A stretch of DNA of 64,000 nt from Mycosphaerella arachidis. Taxonomy: Eukaryota > Ascomycota > Dothideomycetes > Mycosphaerellales > Mycosphaerellaceae. Location: positions 159,619 through 223,618 of the forward strand of contig LIHB01000037.1 in the NCBI GenBank assembly GCA_001297265.1, in the 5' to 3' direction. A program made the translations under genes and the position numbers. Below are positions 43,201-53,049 of this stretch, piece by piece. The notes under the pieces were generated by a model, which saw only the letters and a list, made by a program, of their open reading frames with translations, was not told the origin of the DNA and ran no database searches. Position 1 is the first letter of the stretch, and the number at the start of each line of letters is the position of its first letter.

Positions 43201-46003
43201 GAACTTTCTCCTTTTCGTCTCCTTCATACGTCTTTGGCGCTGCATTGTGAACAGCTTCGAGGAGTGATCCATCCGCCACATCACCTAGCGGCGAAGTCTG
43301 CCCAGTCTCCTCAGTGGCAGCGGTCGGTTCGACAAGAGCATCAGTGGGGTCGTCTTTCATGTCGCACTTTGGAATAGTGCCTTCACTGGAGGTAAAAGTA
43401 TCTGCTTCAATTCGCGGCTCACTGAGGATATCTGCAGGAGCCGAATACTCTTGAGTGGAGCTTTGCGTGAGCCCTGCCGTAGCGCGAGTAGGCACTGGCA
43501 TCTGCTTTGCTTGCACGGAGAACAACATTGCTGATGAATGGCTAGTCAGGCTTTGTGTCTCTGCGATGGTCGCGCGAGCGGGCACTGGCATCTGCTTCCC
43601 CCGTGTAGAGATTGTGGACGATGTTGCGTCGGCCTCGGCAGTTTGAGTGTCTGCGATAGTAGCAAAAGCCGGTACTGGCATCTCTATCGGCGCTGTGTCT
43701 GCAGTTGCCTCCATCAACGTAGCAGCTTGGCTCTGAGTCTCCTCAGCTTTTTGGCGCGCTGGATCAGGCCCACTGATCAGCTGAATTTCGTCAATAGACA
43801 TGCCTGCAGCGGCGAAACGATCCATGGCCATGCGAGAAACGCCACTGTTAGACGAGGCTGGTGTCGGTGTTCCCAAATCTGGCAAAGGCGGCTGCGATTT
43901 CTCAGGTGAAGGCGACTTTGCGAAGCCGAACAGACTGCTGTATGTTCTCTTCATGATTCGGTCCCGCTCAGATTGTGGCGTCGACGTGCGCACTTTTGAT
44001 GAATCTGCAGCGCCATCCAGACTCAACAGACCAGCCGGTGGTTGAGCAGGAGTCTGCGTAGCAGCCCGAGCTTTTGCATCTGCCTGGTTTCGTTGCTGAT
44101 CAAATGTGCTAGAGAGCGCGTCGCCGAGCTGCGACAATTTGATCGTATTATCACCTCTCGCGGACGTGACCGATGGCGCTGGCGTTCTCGACCAACCTGG
44201 CACCCTGGCCATAGCTCGCTCTTGCTCTTTCTCTTGCTGATTCGAAGGTTGCGCATCTTCAGGGGGTCCCGTCGAACCCGATGAAACCTCAATGAACGGC
44301 GGCTCTATTGGGGGCTGGTCATCGATATGTTCCACATCATCGTCATCGCTGTCCACCAGCTGGCTGTCGCCCTCGCTTGCTTCTACATCGGAGCCCTCGG
44401 AGTCAGGCGGCTGGCCCATGTCTTCAATCACTTCTTCAACATCGTCAGCATGGACTTGATCCCCTTCGTCTGATACCGATGCATCATCACCGCGTGCAGC
44501 CTGTTCTCGTTCTGCGTCTTCCTGTCGTGTATATTGAGTGTACATCTCTTCATCTTCTTCAGTGTCAGATCCATACTTAGGGTCCGGGGCCCTGTGGCTC
44601 CGAGTGTGCCCGTCGTCGTGCACATTATCCATATCGTCATTATACTCATCACTCTCGGAAGGTTGGAAAACACCAGAGGCCTGCTCTGGCGGAACAGTGG
44701 AAGCTATACTGCTTGAATAGGATGGCTGACCAAGAAGCACGGGGAAGTGACGCTCGTCCTCGTCCTCGTCCTCGTCAACGGCATCGATGAGATCTTGCGA
44801 GGCCTCTGCATGAAGTGGTAAATGCCCACTGGGCTCAATGACCTCTGCGTCCTGTCCATGGGACACCGCCTCTGCAGCGCGACTGGCACCTTGGCGCTCG
44901 TCGGGATCAGCTGCCGGACTGGTCCCACCAGTGTGCAGCTGTTTGGCCTCAGCCGGGAAAGGCGAAGGTAGCGGTAAAGCAGACGAAGGCACCGGCTGCA
45001 GCTTCGGCGTGTGAGGCCCAGTGACTGGGTCGCTTGAGGCTTGTTGAGTACGCATGTCCGGTACCGATGGACTCTCGGGCATCTCCAGCTGTGGGAGCGG
45101 TGGTGGCGCCATGGCAAGTGTGCTCGTCGCAACTGCGTGAACAGTCTGCTGGTTTGGGAGCACATGTAATTGAGGCGCGGAATGCCCGTTCGTATGTGCC
45201 TCATCCTCGCGATCTGATAGCGGCATTGGATCATCCTGTACTGCTACCACGGTGCCCGGTGTCTTCTGGTTAGCAGCATCGACGACAGTAGCCATAGGCA
45301 CATCATCTTTCTCGGGACTTGGGGTCCCGTGCGCAACTTTCCACTTGCCAACACCACCAAAGCTGATCCTCTGCTTCTTCCGCGGATGCGCCAACTCCGA
45401 CTCCCACTCGCGGTCCACATCAGCAAGAGAATCCCATGATGTCGTAGTCACTCCAGACAGTCTCATGCGCCTAACAAAAGCCGGGCTGGAGTAGATGGGC
45501 ACCACATCTGCGCCTCCCAGGCTCGATCGGAGGGACGATGGGAGTGGTGGAGCGGGGGTTATATTGGTCTCGCGCTCCTTGGGAGGAGGAGGTGGTGGTG
45601 TTGTCTCGTTGACGGCTATGCTGGCATCGATCTGTTCGCCATGCGCCTTCTTCACGAGTCTGAGAGCCAGCTCCCCTCTGAATAACAGCTCGCCGTCGAC
45701 ACTCTTCCCCGGCGTGAGCACATCGCTTGCTTCCACTACCCATGTAGCTCCTCGCAGATCCAAAACAAGTTCATCGCCAATGCCGACTTGGCCCTTTGCG
45801 ACCGCTTGCGCACTTGCGCCCTGGAAGCGAACTCGAATTTGTCCTCGGTGCTTCCTCAAGCGAAAGTCCGGTTCTGCCAGAAGCAAGGCACATTGCTTCG
45901 TGGACGAGCTGTACGGCCAGAGGAGCGACACAATTGCTCGGATCGACTTGTCGGCTGGCGGAGACTCGCGGGGGGAGAGCGATGCGATTGAGATGGTCGC
46001 CAT
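40268..46003 (-). CDS. Giant two-OB-fold protein, likely POT1/Cdc13-type telomere protein
   Basis: A single uninterrupted 1911-codon frame. Residues 15-95 look like a small OB barrel (SIRAIVSLLWPYSSSTKQCA; QIRVRFQGASAQAVAKGQ; ELVLDLRGATWVV). Residues 1725-1815 form a second one with the stronger telomere-binding look (VMAVVVDETSKP, FTVFKITDPS, QVGDVVLLRSFLVRSRKRQP, ESAWCVWRYAE), matching the Telo_bind/POT1-Cdc13 pattern. In between are some 1,600 disordered residues, acidic and rich in Ser-Gln and Thr-Gln, the target sites of ATM/ATR-type kinases. Residues 775-864 are three 30-residue tandem repeats. Two RRSPRKSQA boxes occur at about 1468 and 1542. Inferred role: binding single-stranded telomeric DNA at chromosome ends in the nucleus. 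The family call rests on pattern, so it is moderate. Confidence 0.72.
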   Translation of the reverse strand: MATISIASLSPRESPPADKSIRAIVSLLWPYSSSTKQCALLLAEPDFRLRKHRGQIRVRFQGASAQAVAKGQVGIGDELVLDLRGATWVVEASDVLTPGKSVDGELLFRGELALRLVKKAHGEQIDASIAVNETTPPPPPPKERETNITPAPPLPSSLRSSLGGADVVPIYSSPAFVRRMRLSGVTTTSWDSLADVDREWESELAHPRKKQRISFGGVGKWKVAHGTPSPEKDDVPMATVVDAANQKTPGTVVAVQDDPMPLSDREDEAHTNGHSAPQLHVLPNQQTVHAVATSTLAMAPPPLPQLEMPESPSVPDMRTQQASSDPVTGPHTPKLQPVPSSALPLPSPFPAEAKQLHTGGTSPAADPDERQGASRAAEAVSHGQDAEVIEPSGHLPLHAEASQDLIDAVDEDEDEDERHFPVLLGQPSYSSSIASTVPPEQASGVFQPSESDEYNDDMDNVHDDGHTRSHRAPDPKYGSDTEEDEEMYTQYTRQEDAEREQAARGDDASVSDEGDQVHADDVEEVIEDMGQPPDSEGSDVEASEGDSQLVDSDDDDVEHIDDQPPIEPPFIEVSSGSTGPPEDAQPSNQQEKEQERAMARVPGWSRTPAPSVTSARGDNTIKLSQLGDALSSTFDQQRNQADAKARAATQTPAQPPAGLLSLDGAADSSKVRTSTPQSERDRIMKRTYSSLFGFAKSPSPEKSQPPLPDLGTPTPASSNSGVSRMAMDRFAAAGMSIDEIQLISGPDPARQKAEETQSQAATLMEATADTAPIEMPVPAFATIADTQTAEADATSSTISTRGKQMPVPARATIAETQSLTSHSSAMLFSVQAKQMPVPTRATAGLTQSSTQEYSAPADILSEPRIEADTFTSSEGTIPKCDMKDDPTDALVEPTAATEETGQTSPLGDVADGSLLEAVHNAAPKTYEGDEKEKVLAERSSMIEETPIDRLQGSGSHKTVEQDRLEAEDPVPDGVAINPSLAAAMASEPRQTTSEDSAPRPSQVEVVDLGDSSDEEGEELAGTATVRKTAAERSQPISPSSGSPSTRAPMNHAGASVGDARDGGAIDHQQDLERLLAQAEQPRNPGQESITQISQGSMLQSDMLDTTQTTLDGRSEIATPYMDEYDTIVPDTSHDESVGVFQGQPNFFDDPMHGQDFEGNATQQTTTVLDDVYNQNLSFQSATSVATDNSDDRQTNATQRERVTRPEDEEMPVQDSLPANDSQMTMVGAGSYVDPDAQAPSLNPIELNETLQDQAIFENTAPKRQAQPSEVRSEQITHNVVMQDGQLRSSFIGGSPTQYPQRQPDLVPGSSFESSQSAPPPSEDLATDVRSLRETAQFTESRISQGEVATDRGSVYNEDLAPAADGSQQEDHHSSHRLGPRSTFPISLEDPHRLASQPFETQLPFESAQGVLTPTPELTQRDSLAGQGLRMVVKSATETVDASQPEEPPSTSPRQTRSSQRGALVEGPQSSEKKAPARRSPRKSQAQSHGSQQVVSHEESTTMLHKPITRESSLDRPITPPPPRTQRSQETAATKKSLRSPKTKTPVRRSPRKSQAENGSQVLTDSRSIAAPDDNGLSADRNSVGSVATAPVTRSSKKRAGTTAKLHVAPHDMKDEVALASPSFHVDDSAQPKTLPGRSMTSRISAVPAVISNWFSPRRSSRLEFETDPQVEAQAKADSDEGPLKVSPNRRKSNGAVTQLSYYTPLSNISEKLNASSQSYGSNTVDVMAVVVDETSKPQQAKGGPRDHFTVFKITDPSMDAGASTTVETFKHWRATLPSAQVGDVVLLRSFLVRSRKRQPYLLSGDESAWCVWRYAESEPGRTVPSSQKSTPTKMQRMRDRNGSFSIEIKGPPVEYNRPQELQRAEELRAWWLESPGELNADAGAGAGADAAPASQGSIQVVGRKTRSQQTL
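43412..43681 (-). repeat. 90-bp tandem repeat within the OB-fold protein gene
   Basis: Three consecutive 90-base units whose start codons for MPVP lie exactly at 43681, 43591 and 43501. Each unit encodes MPVP-x-x-ATI-x-x-TQ followed by Ser/Thr-rich sequence, with Lys-Gln before the next MPVP. Units have diverged at many bases, so the array is not recent. Confidence 0.85.
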
Positions 46004-46304
46004 CGTTGGGCGGGAACTAGACGGCGATGTACATTCGTATCGTCATCGTCGACGCTGCTCACACCATCTCACAGCTATTCGTACAGAAGCGCACATGTAG
46101 GAGTAGTCGATTGCGTGGAACAGGTAGAACTAATCACGAAGTCACGTTCGCGCCGGCCCAAGCTTCAGCTTCCGACGAGGGAGATGTTTGGGGGAGGTGA
46201 AAGCCATTCACGCGGTGATCCGACGTTAACACCCGCTGTAATTGGCGATTCGAACATCATTTGACTCCATATACCAGTAGTCCACAAGACATAACGACTG
46301 CACG

Positions 46305-46329
46305 ACTGTACTGTACTGTACTGTACTGT
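46305..46329. repeat. ACTGT pentanucleotide x5
   Basis: Five perfect tandem copies in the divergent promoter. Confidence 0.9.
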
Positions 46330-46684
46330 TCATCATCATTCTCGCCTTCATAATGGGACCGGACCGTCCCTCCTTCTCCACGGAAATCCTCCGGAAGCGA
46401 CGGGATTGATCATCACACCGGCCGTACCCGTACGTGAGAAGCATCTGAGGAGATAGGCCACCACACCATTCGACTATCGGAAAAGCAACTAGCAATAGAT
46501 CCGCAGCATTCTGTTGTCACAGGGACGATATTGAAAGTACCGTTTCTAGAACACGTGCAGCCTTGAGTCGATGGCCCTTTGACCTGCTATAAGCGAGCTG
46601 TGTCCCTATCGACCCGACGAATCCTTGGCGCTCCCTTCCGTCACATTTCTTCGCTTCCGATAGTTCTGGTCCTTCTGGAGGTAA

Positions 46685-46708
46685 CCCCCCCCCCCCCCGG
46701 GGGCCCCT
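46685..46708. repeat. C15-G5-C4 homopolymer tract
   Basis: Fifteen C, five G and four C in a row just upstream of the Zn2Cys6 start codon. It can fold as a short hairpin or carry a length error. Confidence 0.85.
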
Positions 46709-46727
46709 CACCGTTCTTTGTTCACTC

Positions 46728-49048
46728 ATGGATTCACCATCTCAATCGCAACCGCCTCGACCGGGAAAAAGACGACGGACTGATCGTGTCACGGCCGCTT
46801 GTGACTTCTGCAAACTGCGCAAGGTCAAGTGTGATGGCGCGTTGCCTTGCGGATATTGTCAGCGGAAGAAACGTGCAGATACGTGCGCGTTTTCTGGCCC
46901 CAAGCAGAAGCAGGCACATTCCACTGCAAACACGCCGGCTCACAATGATCCACCGCCCGACGGACGGAGCATGTCGCAGCCACCGCGAGCCAGACAACGG
47001 AGTGATCCTACATCTCTCCGACAGAGACTCCAAGGCGACGACGACATAGCTCGTATTGGCCCTTCTCTGTCACCCACGATCAGTAGAGACGATCATCACG
47101 AAGTATGTCATTTCGAGTGAAGGTCACCTATGAAGGAACGCACGCCTCACTCACGAAGCCTGCTGAGGTTCATCCTCACTAGCATAGCTGACCTGTTTGC
47201 CAGGATACTGATGTACCTCTAGAAGCTCGCCTTCTTCGCGATGCACAAGGAAAAGTCATATTCATTGGCGACTGTGCTCCACTTTCATTCTTACAGACTG
47301 TCAGACATCTCGTTGCGAGTGAAGTTGACCCGAATGGCATTTCCAACCAGCTGTCCCGAGACGCCATTGTCGAGGTCGCGGCTCAAAGGCCACAAGACGC
47401 CGAATCTGGCGGCTTTGCACAAATCCATTCGCATGAGGTACACGAACTCGTCACAGCATATTCAGTCGCCACCTGCGGTTTGATTGATCTGTTCGATAAA
47501 GGTCAGCTCGAAGCCGAGCTCAAGTCTTGGGCAGCTGGCGATCGCACTGCTATTGCTGCGGCCACCCGAGCTGCGTACTACCTTGTTGCTGCGATAGGAG
47601 TGCAGGAGAATGACGCGAGCAAGGCGGACGTGTGGTTCTGCCATGCTAGGGACCTCCTCTTAGGTAATCTTACCAACAGCATGAGCGTCGCGACTGTGCA
47701 AGGCTTTGCATTGGTGGCTGTATATATGCTCAGAGCCTTCCAGCCTAACGGGGCCTATCTATACTTCTCCCTAGCAGCTCGGACTTCGTATGCCATCGGA
47801 TTACACAGGACGGAAGTGAACGCATCCACTGCCATGCCAGGCGAGAGGTGAGCCGTCTCAGTTCAACTGACCAGCAGAAGCTGACTACATACGCAGAGAC
47901 AGAATCTGGAAGAGCTTACGGGTAGTAGACATGCTGATTAGCAACATGCTCGGGCGTCCACCATCTACCTCAGATGTCGATTGCACAGTCAAGTACAGCA
48001 CCCAAGATGCAGTCGACAAAGATGCTCATCTGTTCCTGGACGCCAGCGTACAGATCTTCATGATCATTGAGCGCGTCGTTGTCGAAGTGTATTCGCGAAA
48101 ACGTATCTCTTTGCGCATCGCCAACTTCGTGTCCCATCAACTCAAAGGATGGGCCGGCCAATGGGTACGACAGCTAACGGCCATTGTCAACGCTTGTGCC
48201 GCGGAGCCAGCAAACCAAGAAAGCATTGTTGGGGCATGCCAAACGCTCTCCTCTTACTACTACAGCATCATGCTTTTGACGAGACCTTTCTTGATATACG
48301 AGCTCTACGAGTATCTGGGTGCAACGATGCGAGGACAAAGCTCGCGCGCAGAAAATCAGCAAAAGAGAAAGTTCGCAGATGCTGCGCTTGATGCCGCGGC
48401 TGCTTTTGTTGAGGTCTTGCACAAAGTCCTTGCAGCTGGTAGGATGCCTTGCAGGATGCCTCTAGTCGTGTAAGTTCGCTCTAAGATTTGGGTGAAGTGA
48501 TTGCTGACCAAGACAGCTCATGGCTCTTCACCGCTGCTTTGGTGCTGGCTGTGGGCATAGTCGGTCGTTCAGGACTAGTGTTCGAAGAGAATTGCAACAC
48601 CTCGATCAAATGCTTGGACTTCTTCGCTAGCATCGACCCCCATGCCCAGCAGTACGCTGCAACGGTGAGAGCTATCATGGCAACGACTGTGAATCATGTG
48701 AAGAACCGTGAAAAGCATTTGCACCTGCAACGCAAGCAGGCATCTTCGGAGCTGTTTGGCCTACTATGTGCAGATCCGGAAGACTGCAATGCCCGAGGCG
48801 AGCCCTCGGAAGTAACGGCAATCGACCAAGGCTTGTCTTCGGAAGGCCCGAGGCCACAGACTGCGGATGGTCCATCTGGTGGTCCCTGGACGTACTACGA
48901 CGCCGATTTCTTCGCGCTGCCGTGGCTCAATGAGAACGACGAAGGCCTTCAAGACTTTCTCCAGCCCGGTCGGCAGACTCTTGATGGCGCGTTAGCCGAC
49001 ATTCCTCTGTTCCCAATTTATGATCATATGACTGGTCCGTTTGAGTAG
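46728..49048 (+). CDS. Zn2Cys6 transcription factor with fungal_trans domain
   Basis: Four exons, 46728-47102, 47204-47847, 47897-48469 and 48517-49048 (introns 101, 49 and 47 bases), give 707 aa with all phases consistent. The binuclear zinc cluster is at residues 25-54: ACDFCKLRKVKC, then GALPCGYCQRKKRADTC, preceded by a basic KRRRTDR stretch. The middle-homology region runs from about residue 180: ARDLLLGNLTNSMSVATVQ, GFALVAVYMLRAFQPNGAYL, SLAARTSYAIGLHR, DRIWKSLRVVDMLISNMLGRPP, which is classic fungal_trans. The tail holds aromatic and acidic patches that could activate transcription. Nuclear regulator. It lies tail-to-tail with indoleamine 2,3-dioxygenase, about 165 bases apart, so control of the IDO/kynureninase pair is possible but unproven. 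Confidence 0.9.
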
Positions 49049-49214
49049 CACTGAAACCATAGCACGAGGAGGCGCTCTGCCACGATGCAACCCGCTCCTG
49101 GGCTCGAAAACTTGCCGCCCATACTGTACGGTACTATCACTCCACGCGGAAGCTCCCTCGGCAACGCGCCCATGGCAGATAATGTCGATTGCTAGTGACT
49201 ACGCGGAGTCCTGG

Positions 49215-50528
49215 TCATCTCACAACGGCGGCTTCATTGGTTTCATCTCTCGAGGTCCTCAAGAAAGGAATGAGCTTGGTGCCACCAGTTCCGACCAGCT
49301 CTTGCGTCGCGGCGGAGCAAGATGCCAGTTTTGTCGAACTGGTCGCCAAATCTTTGCGGCCAGTGCTCTGTGCCGGCTTGCCCATCCGCGCCGGGAGAAT
49401 GATATATCTCGTCACCAACTGGATGTGCTTGTCCCGGAAAAGGCTCAGACCTGCTACGGCATTGTTGTATGCTGTCATGAGCTCCGTGTTCTCCTTGTGG
49501 CTGTGGACATACGATCGTATGTTGGAGATGGCTTCGATGTCGTCCAAGAATCTTGCGTGTGGTCCTGGCATGTACCTCCTCATCTCGGCATGGAAGCCTT
49601 CACACCGTTCATGGTTCACACCAAGCGCAGCGTCGAAGAACTGCAACAGTGAGCTTTGGCCATTGCTGCCACCACGGTACTTGCGCCACGATCCTTTGCC
49701 GTCGCCCTCGTCGTAGAAGACACCGTGCGGCAATCCAGCAGCCTCCATGTTCATACTCCCTGCAAGGAACGGACGAATCCTGTGGTAGAATATCTGTGGC
49801 CTGCAACGCTCGTCCATCCTTTCGAGGAGCCGGCCAATGTCCACAATGCTGTCGCGGAAGTACTCGAGGCTGTCGATCATGGTTGCAACGTCTTCCCGCT
49901 CGACCGACTCCATCGCAAGCAACATTCTCTTGATAATCGGACCCGCCCGAGCCTCCATGGCATTTGAGATGATGAAGAACCACGACTCGTCATCCGTGCC
50001 GGTTTGTGTGAGTTGGGCTACAAGGTTCTCGGGTTGTGTTAGGTCGGTGCACCCATTCAGTGCTTTGTAGTTCCACAGATTCAGCGCCGCGTATGTCGCT
50101 ATGGGATGCACTTCTAAGTGGTCGGCAGATGCCAAGAAGGGGATTGAGATTGCGGGTGGGAGACGCTAGGCTGGTCAGCATATTGACACGACCGCTAATC
50201 GAGAGAAGACGCGACTGACATCAGCAGGTTCCGGACCTTGCCATACATACGCCTGCGTAAGGATGGCTAGCATGCAATACGCTCGCTGCCATTCTGGCTC
50301 GCTTTCGAGATGTGCTGTGTCGAGGACTGGAAGTCTGTCTACATGTTCTCGGACCAACTTCGTTTCTACCAGCCTAGGTAAATCCTCAACAATGCTCTCC
50401 CACGGCTGGTAGTAGTCGTTGGGTAACCGACTCAGAGGGATCTCTGCAGGAAGGAAACCGTTATCTGAGATACCGTAAGAGGCCAAGGCTGCTGGTGAGG
50501 GAAGCACATCGATCTTGGATGGACTCAT
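49215..50528 (-). CDS. BNA2: Indoleamine 2,3-dioxygenase
   Basis: Haem enzyme that opens the indole ring of tryptophan to N-formylkynurenine, the first step of the kynurenine route to NAD. Exons 50528-50220 and 50165-49215 (54-base intron GTCAGT..CCTAG, phase 0) give 419 aa. The splice yields RLPPAISIPFLASAD, a strongly conserved block. The proximal haem ligand is His350 in SLFRDKHIQLVTRYIILPAR. Other signatures are FFDAALGVNH, MRRYMPGPHARFL and the C-terminal GTGGTKLIPFLRTSRDET. There is no targeting signal, so it is probably cytosolic. It diverges from the kynureninase gene across 546 bases. The symbol follows the yeast pathway name; other IDO paralogues may exist elsewhere in the genome. 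Confidence 0.94.
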
Positions 50529-51074
50529 AATTGCTGTAGAGGTTTAGAAGGGGAATGGTCGGTAGTGATGGATGAGAGAGTTTGCGTAGTCGGCATCTCG
50601 CGGCGTCTTCCATTGATTATAAGTCGCTACGAGCGAGGCTCCACTCCGGCCTGGCAGATCAAACAATTGCACCATTGTTCAGTGAGACGTGACGGATGCC
50701 GTAGAGATGCTCCCGTCAGTGTTCCGTGTCGGAATCAGATGTCAGACAATGAACGTATCAGCGATCGTTCCGACAAATGCACTGACCGTGCCGTGCCGAA
50801 CAGGGCAAGCCGGACTTCGATCCGCCACTCGGCGTCTTTCTTCATCTCCACCTCCGTCAACCCAGCAAAAATCCAGGTGGCGGAAGCTGTTGGGCGAAGA
50901 TACCGTCGGATGGTGATGCATCAAGCTCTTCGAAGACGTAACATAAAGGAGTGCTTCTCTCACGCCACACATCTTCCTTCAGCACACAGACACAGCACTC
51001 ACGACTGACGAATATCACCTCACATCACCTCACTCCCTCTCAATCCCTTTCACTCCCTCTCACTCCCTATCACA
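50529..51074. promoter_or_regulatory. Bidirectional region between IDO and kynureninase
   Basis: 546 bases shared by the two diverging pathway genes. The last 65 bases (about 51005-51070) are an almost pure C/T/A tract with repeated CTCACTCCCTCTCA words ending in CACAATGG, a typical fungal pyrimidine-rich transcription-start zone. A short frame at 50565-51008 is unsupported. I could not recognise a defined Zn2Cys6 site by eye. Confidence 0.55.
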
Positions 51075-52580
51075 ATGGACACACAGAACGCTATCAGCCA
51101 GCTCCGTGATGGAAAGAAGCCCGCTTGGCCAGAAAATGCGGCTTCTTACGACTTCGCACAAACCTTGGACAACAGCACGACCACTTTCAGAGATCAATTC
51201 AGGATACCAACGAGAGCACAGCTCAAGCGAACAAGCATTGTGGACGACGAGAAGACAAAGGCGCCGGCAGAGAAGCCAGAAGACTCCAGCATATACTTCT
51301 GTGGCAACTCACTTGGTCTTCAGCCAAAGGCAGTCTCTGAGTACCTCAACGCGTACTTGCAAACATGGGGCTCAATCGCTGTCAATGGCCACTTCAATCA
51401 GCTCGAAGATTCGCCTTTAGTGCCATACCAGGACATGGCTGGAGACTGTGCACGGAAAAGTGCTGACATCATGGGAGCTTCGCCGCAGGAGATTGTCATC
51501 ATGAACACACTGACGGTTAACCTGCATCTGATGATGGCTGCCTTCTACCGACCCACCGAGAAGAAGCACAAAATCATGTTAGAGTGGCGACCATTTCCTA
51601 GCGATTACGTAAGTGTGTTCTCACTTGCGCAGCATGACCTTTGACTGACAGAAAGATAGTACGCGATCGAGTCTCAAATCGAATGGCACGGCCTCAAGCC
51701 AGAAGATTCCATGCTCAAAGTCCAGCCAGACGACAACTACCTCATCACCACCGCTCACGTTACATCTCTGATCGACAAGCACGCTGATGAACTCGCTTTG
51801 ATTCTCCTCCCAGGCATTCAGTACTACAGTGGTCAACTCCTCGACATCCCAACAATCACCAAACATGCACACGACCGCGGCATCACCATTGGCTGGGATC
51901 TGGCGCACGCAGCAGGTAACGTTGAGCTCAAGCTTCACGAGTGGGATGTCGACTTCGCTTGCTGGTGTACCTACAAGTACATGAACGCTGGAGCTGGATC
52001 TATCGCTGGCGCCTTCGTGCACGAGAAGCACGGCAACAGCGCAGAGAATAGGGCGTTGAAGGGCTGGTATGGCCACGAGAAGTCTTCTCGCTTCCTTATG
52101 GACAATAAGTTCGTGCCTACACCTGGAGCCCAGGGCTTCCAACTCTCAAATCCTTCGATGGTGGACCTTACATGTCTCTCCGCTTCGCTCTCAGTCTTCA
52201 ACAAAACGTCCATGGCAGACCTACGATCAAAGTCGCTGCTACTCACAGCATACGCCGAGCACCTCCTCGACCAAATCGCCGAGCGGAATTTCGATGGATC
52301 GTGGCCCTTCGAGATCATCACTCCTTCGAATCCACTTCGACGTGGTGCGCAGTTGAGTGTGCTGCTACGTGAGGAGCTGATGGAGGAAGTCAGCAAGTCG
52401 CTAGAGGCTGCTGGGGTCATCTGCGACAAGCGCAAGCCTGGATGCATCAGAGTGGCGCCTGCACCGCTTTACAACACTTTCACCGATATTCAGCGATTCA
52501 TGGAGACTTTCGAGAAGGCATTGAAACCGCAGGTCCAGCCGAAAGCTCAGCCAGGTGAGAGTATCGAGGCGCGGCTATGA
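51075..52580 (+). CDS. BNA5: Kynureninase
   Basis: PLP-dependent enzyme that cleaves kynurenine or 3-hydroxykynurenine to (hydroxy)anthranilate plus alanine. Exons 51075-51608 and 51660-52580 (51-base intron GTAAGT..GATAG, phase 0) give 484 aa, a normal length. Visible landmarks: IYFCGNSLGLQPK near the N-terminus, MNTLTVNLHLMMAAFYRP (cofactor phosphate region), FPSDYYAIESQIEWHGL across the splice, GWDLAHAAGN (the Asp that holds the pyridine nitrogen), and WCTYKYMNAGAGS with the Schiff-base Lys284. RGAQLSVLL and KPGCIRVAPAPLYNTF close the small domain. Cytosolic. It works with IDO across the divergent promoter; formamidase and kynurenine 3-monooxygenase are not in this window. Confidence 0.95.
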
Positions 52581-53049
52581 GAGCGAGGGAAAGTCCTTGA
52601 TCAGCAGATCAGGCGGCCAACCAATTCCCCATACGAACGAGCACAACACAGCTCCTGACTTCCAGTTTCGATCGTCTATCGCCGACAGTGAGCAGCAGCA
52701 TCGTTGAAGTGCGAGCGAGAGGCAGCAGAGCAGCCACCAGACGACGGGCGAAACAGTCGAAGCGCGTCGTTGGGCCGGCTTTTCGCGGCATATGAGTATG
52801 ATGATTATCATGAAAAAGGGTTCTAGAGTCGTAATGATGTATCCAACGACATTTTATCACCTCGTCGCCGCTACCGCTTTCGGAAGTCATGATGTCACTT
52901 TTTAAAAAAGCTTCGCTCTCGCTCTCCGAGTTCGCCCAGCTTCGTGGCAAACGTGGTCCTAACGATTTCGACGTCAGATCATTGACATCGGTGGTGCACG
53001 CGCATCGATTTGCGGGAGTAGAATTTCTTTAAGGCGTTCGGGCGCAGTC
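52581..53049. other. Intergenic between kynureninase and the methyltransferase
   Basis: 469 bases holding the kynureninase 3' UTR and the methyltransferase promoter. Nothing coding is supported. Confidence 0.4.

Larger units (their letters stand above)
46004..46727. promoter_or_regulatory. Divergent promoter region, OB-fold gene / Zn2Cys6 gene
   Basis: 724 bases shared by two diverging genes. It holds five ACTGT units (46305-46329) and a C15-G5-C4 tract (46685-46708) that ends 19 bases before the Zn2Cys6 ATG. No coding frame is supported. Confidence 0.55.

Noticed and set aside
42104..46100. Many plus-strand frames opposite the OB-fold protein gene
   Set aside because: Shadows of a single continuous 1911-codon minus frame.
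52609..52950. Minus-strand frame downstream of kynureninase
   Set aside because: Lies in the 3' UTR/promoter gap; composition and lack of motif do not support a gene.
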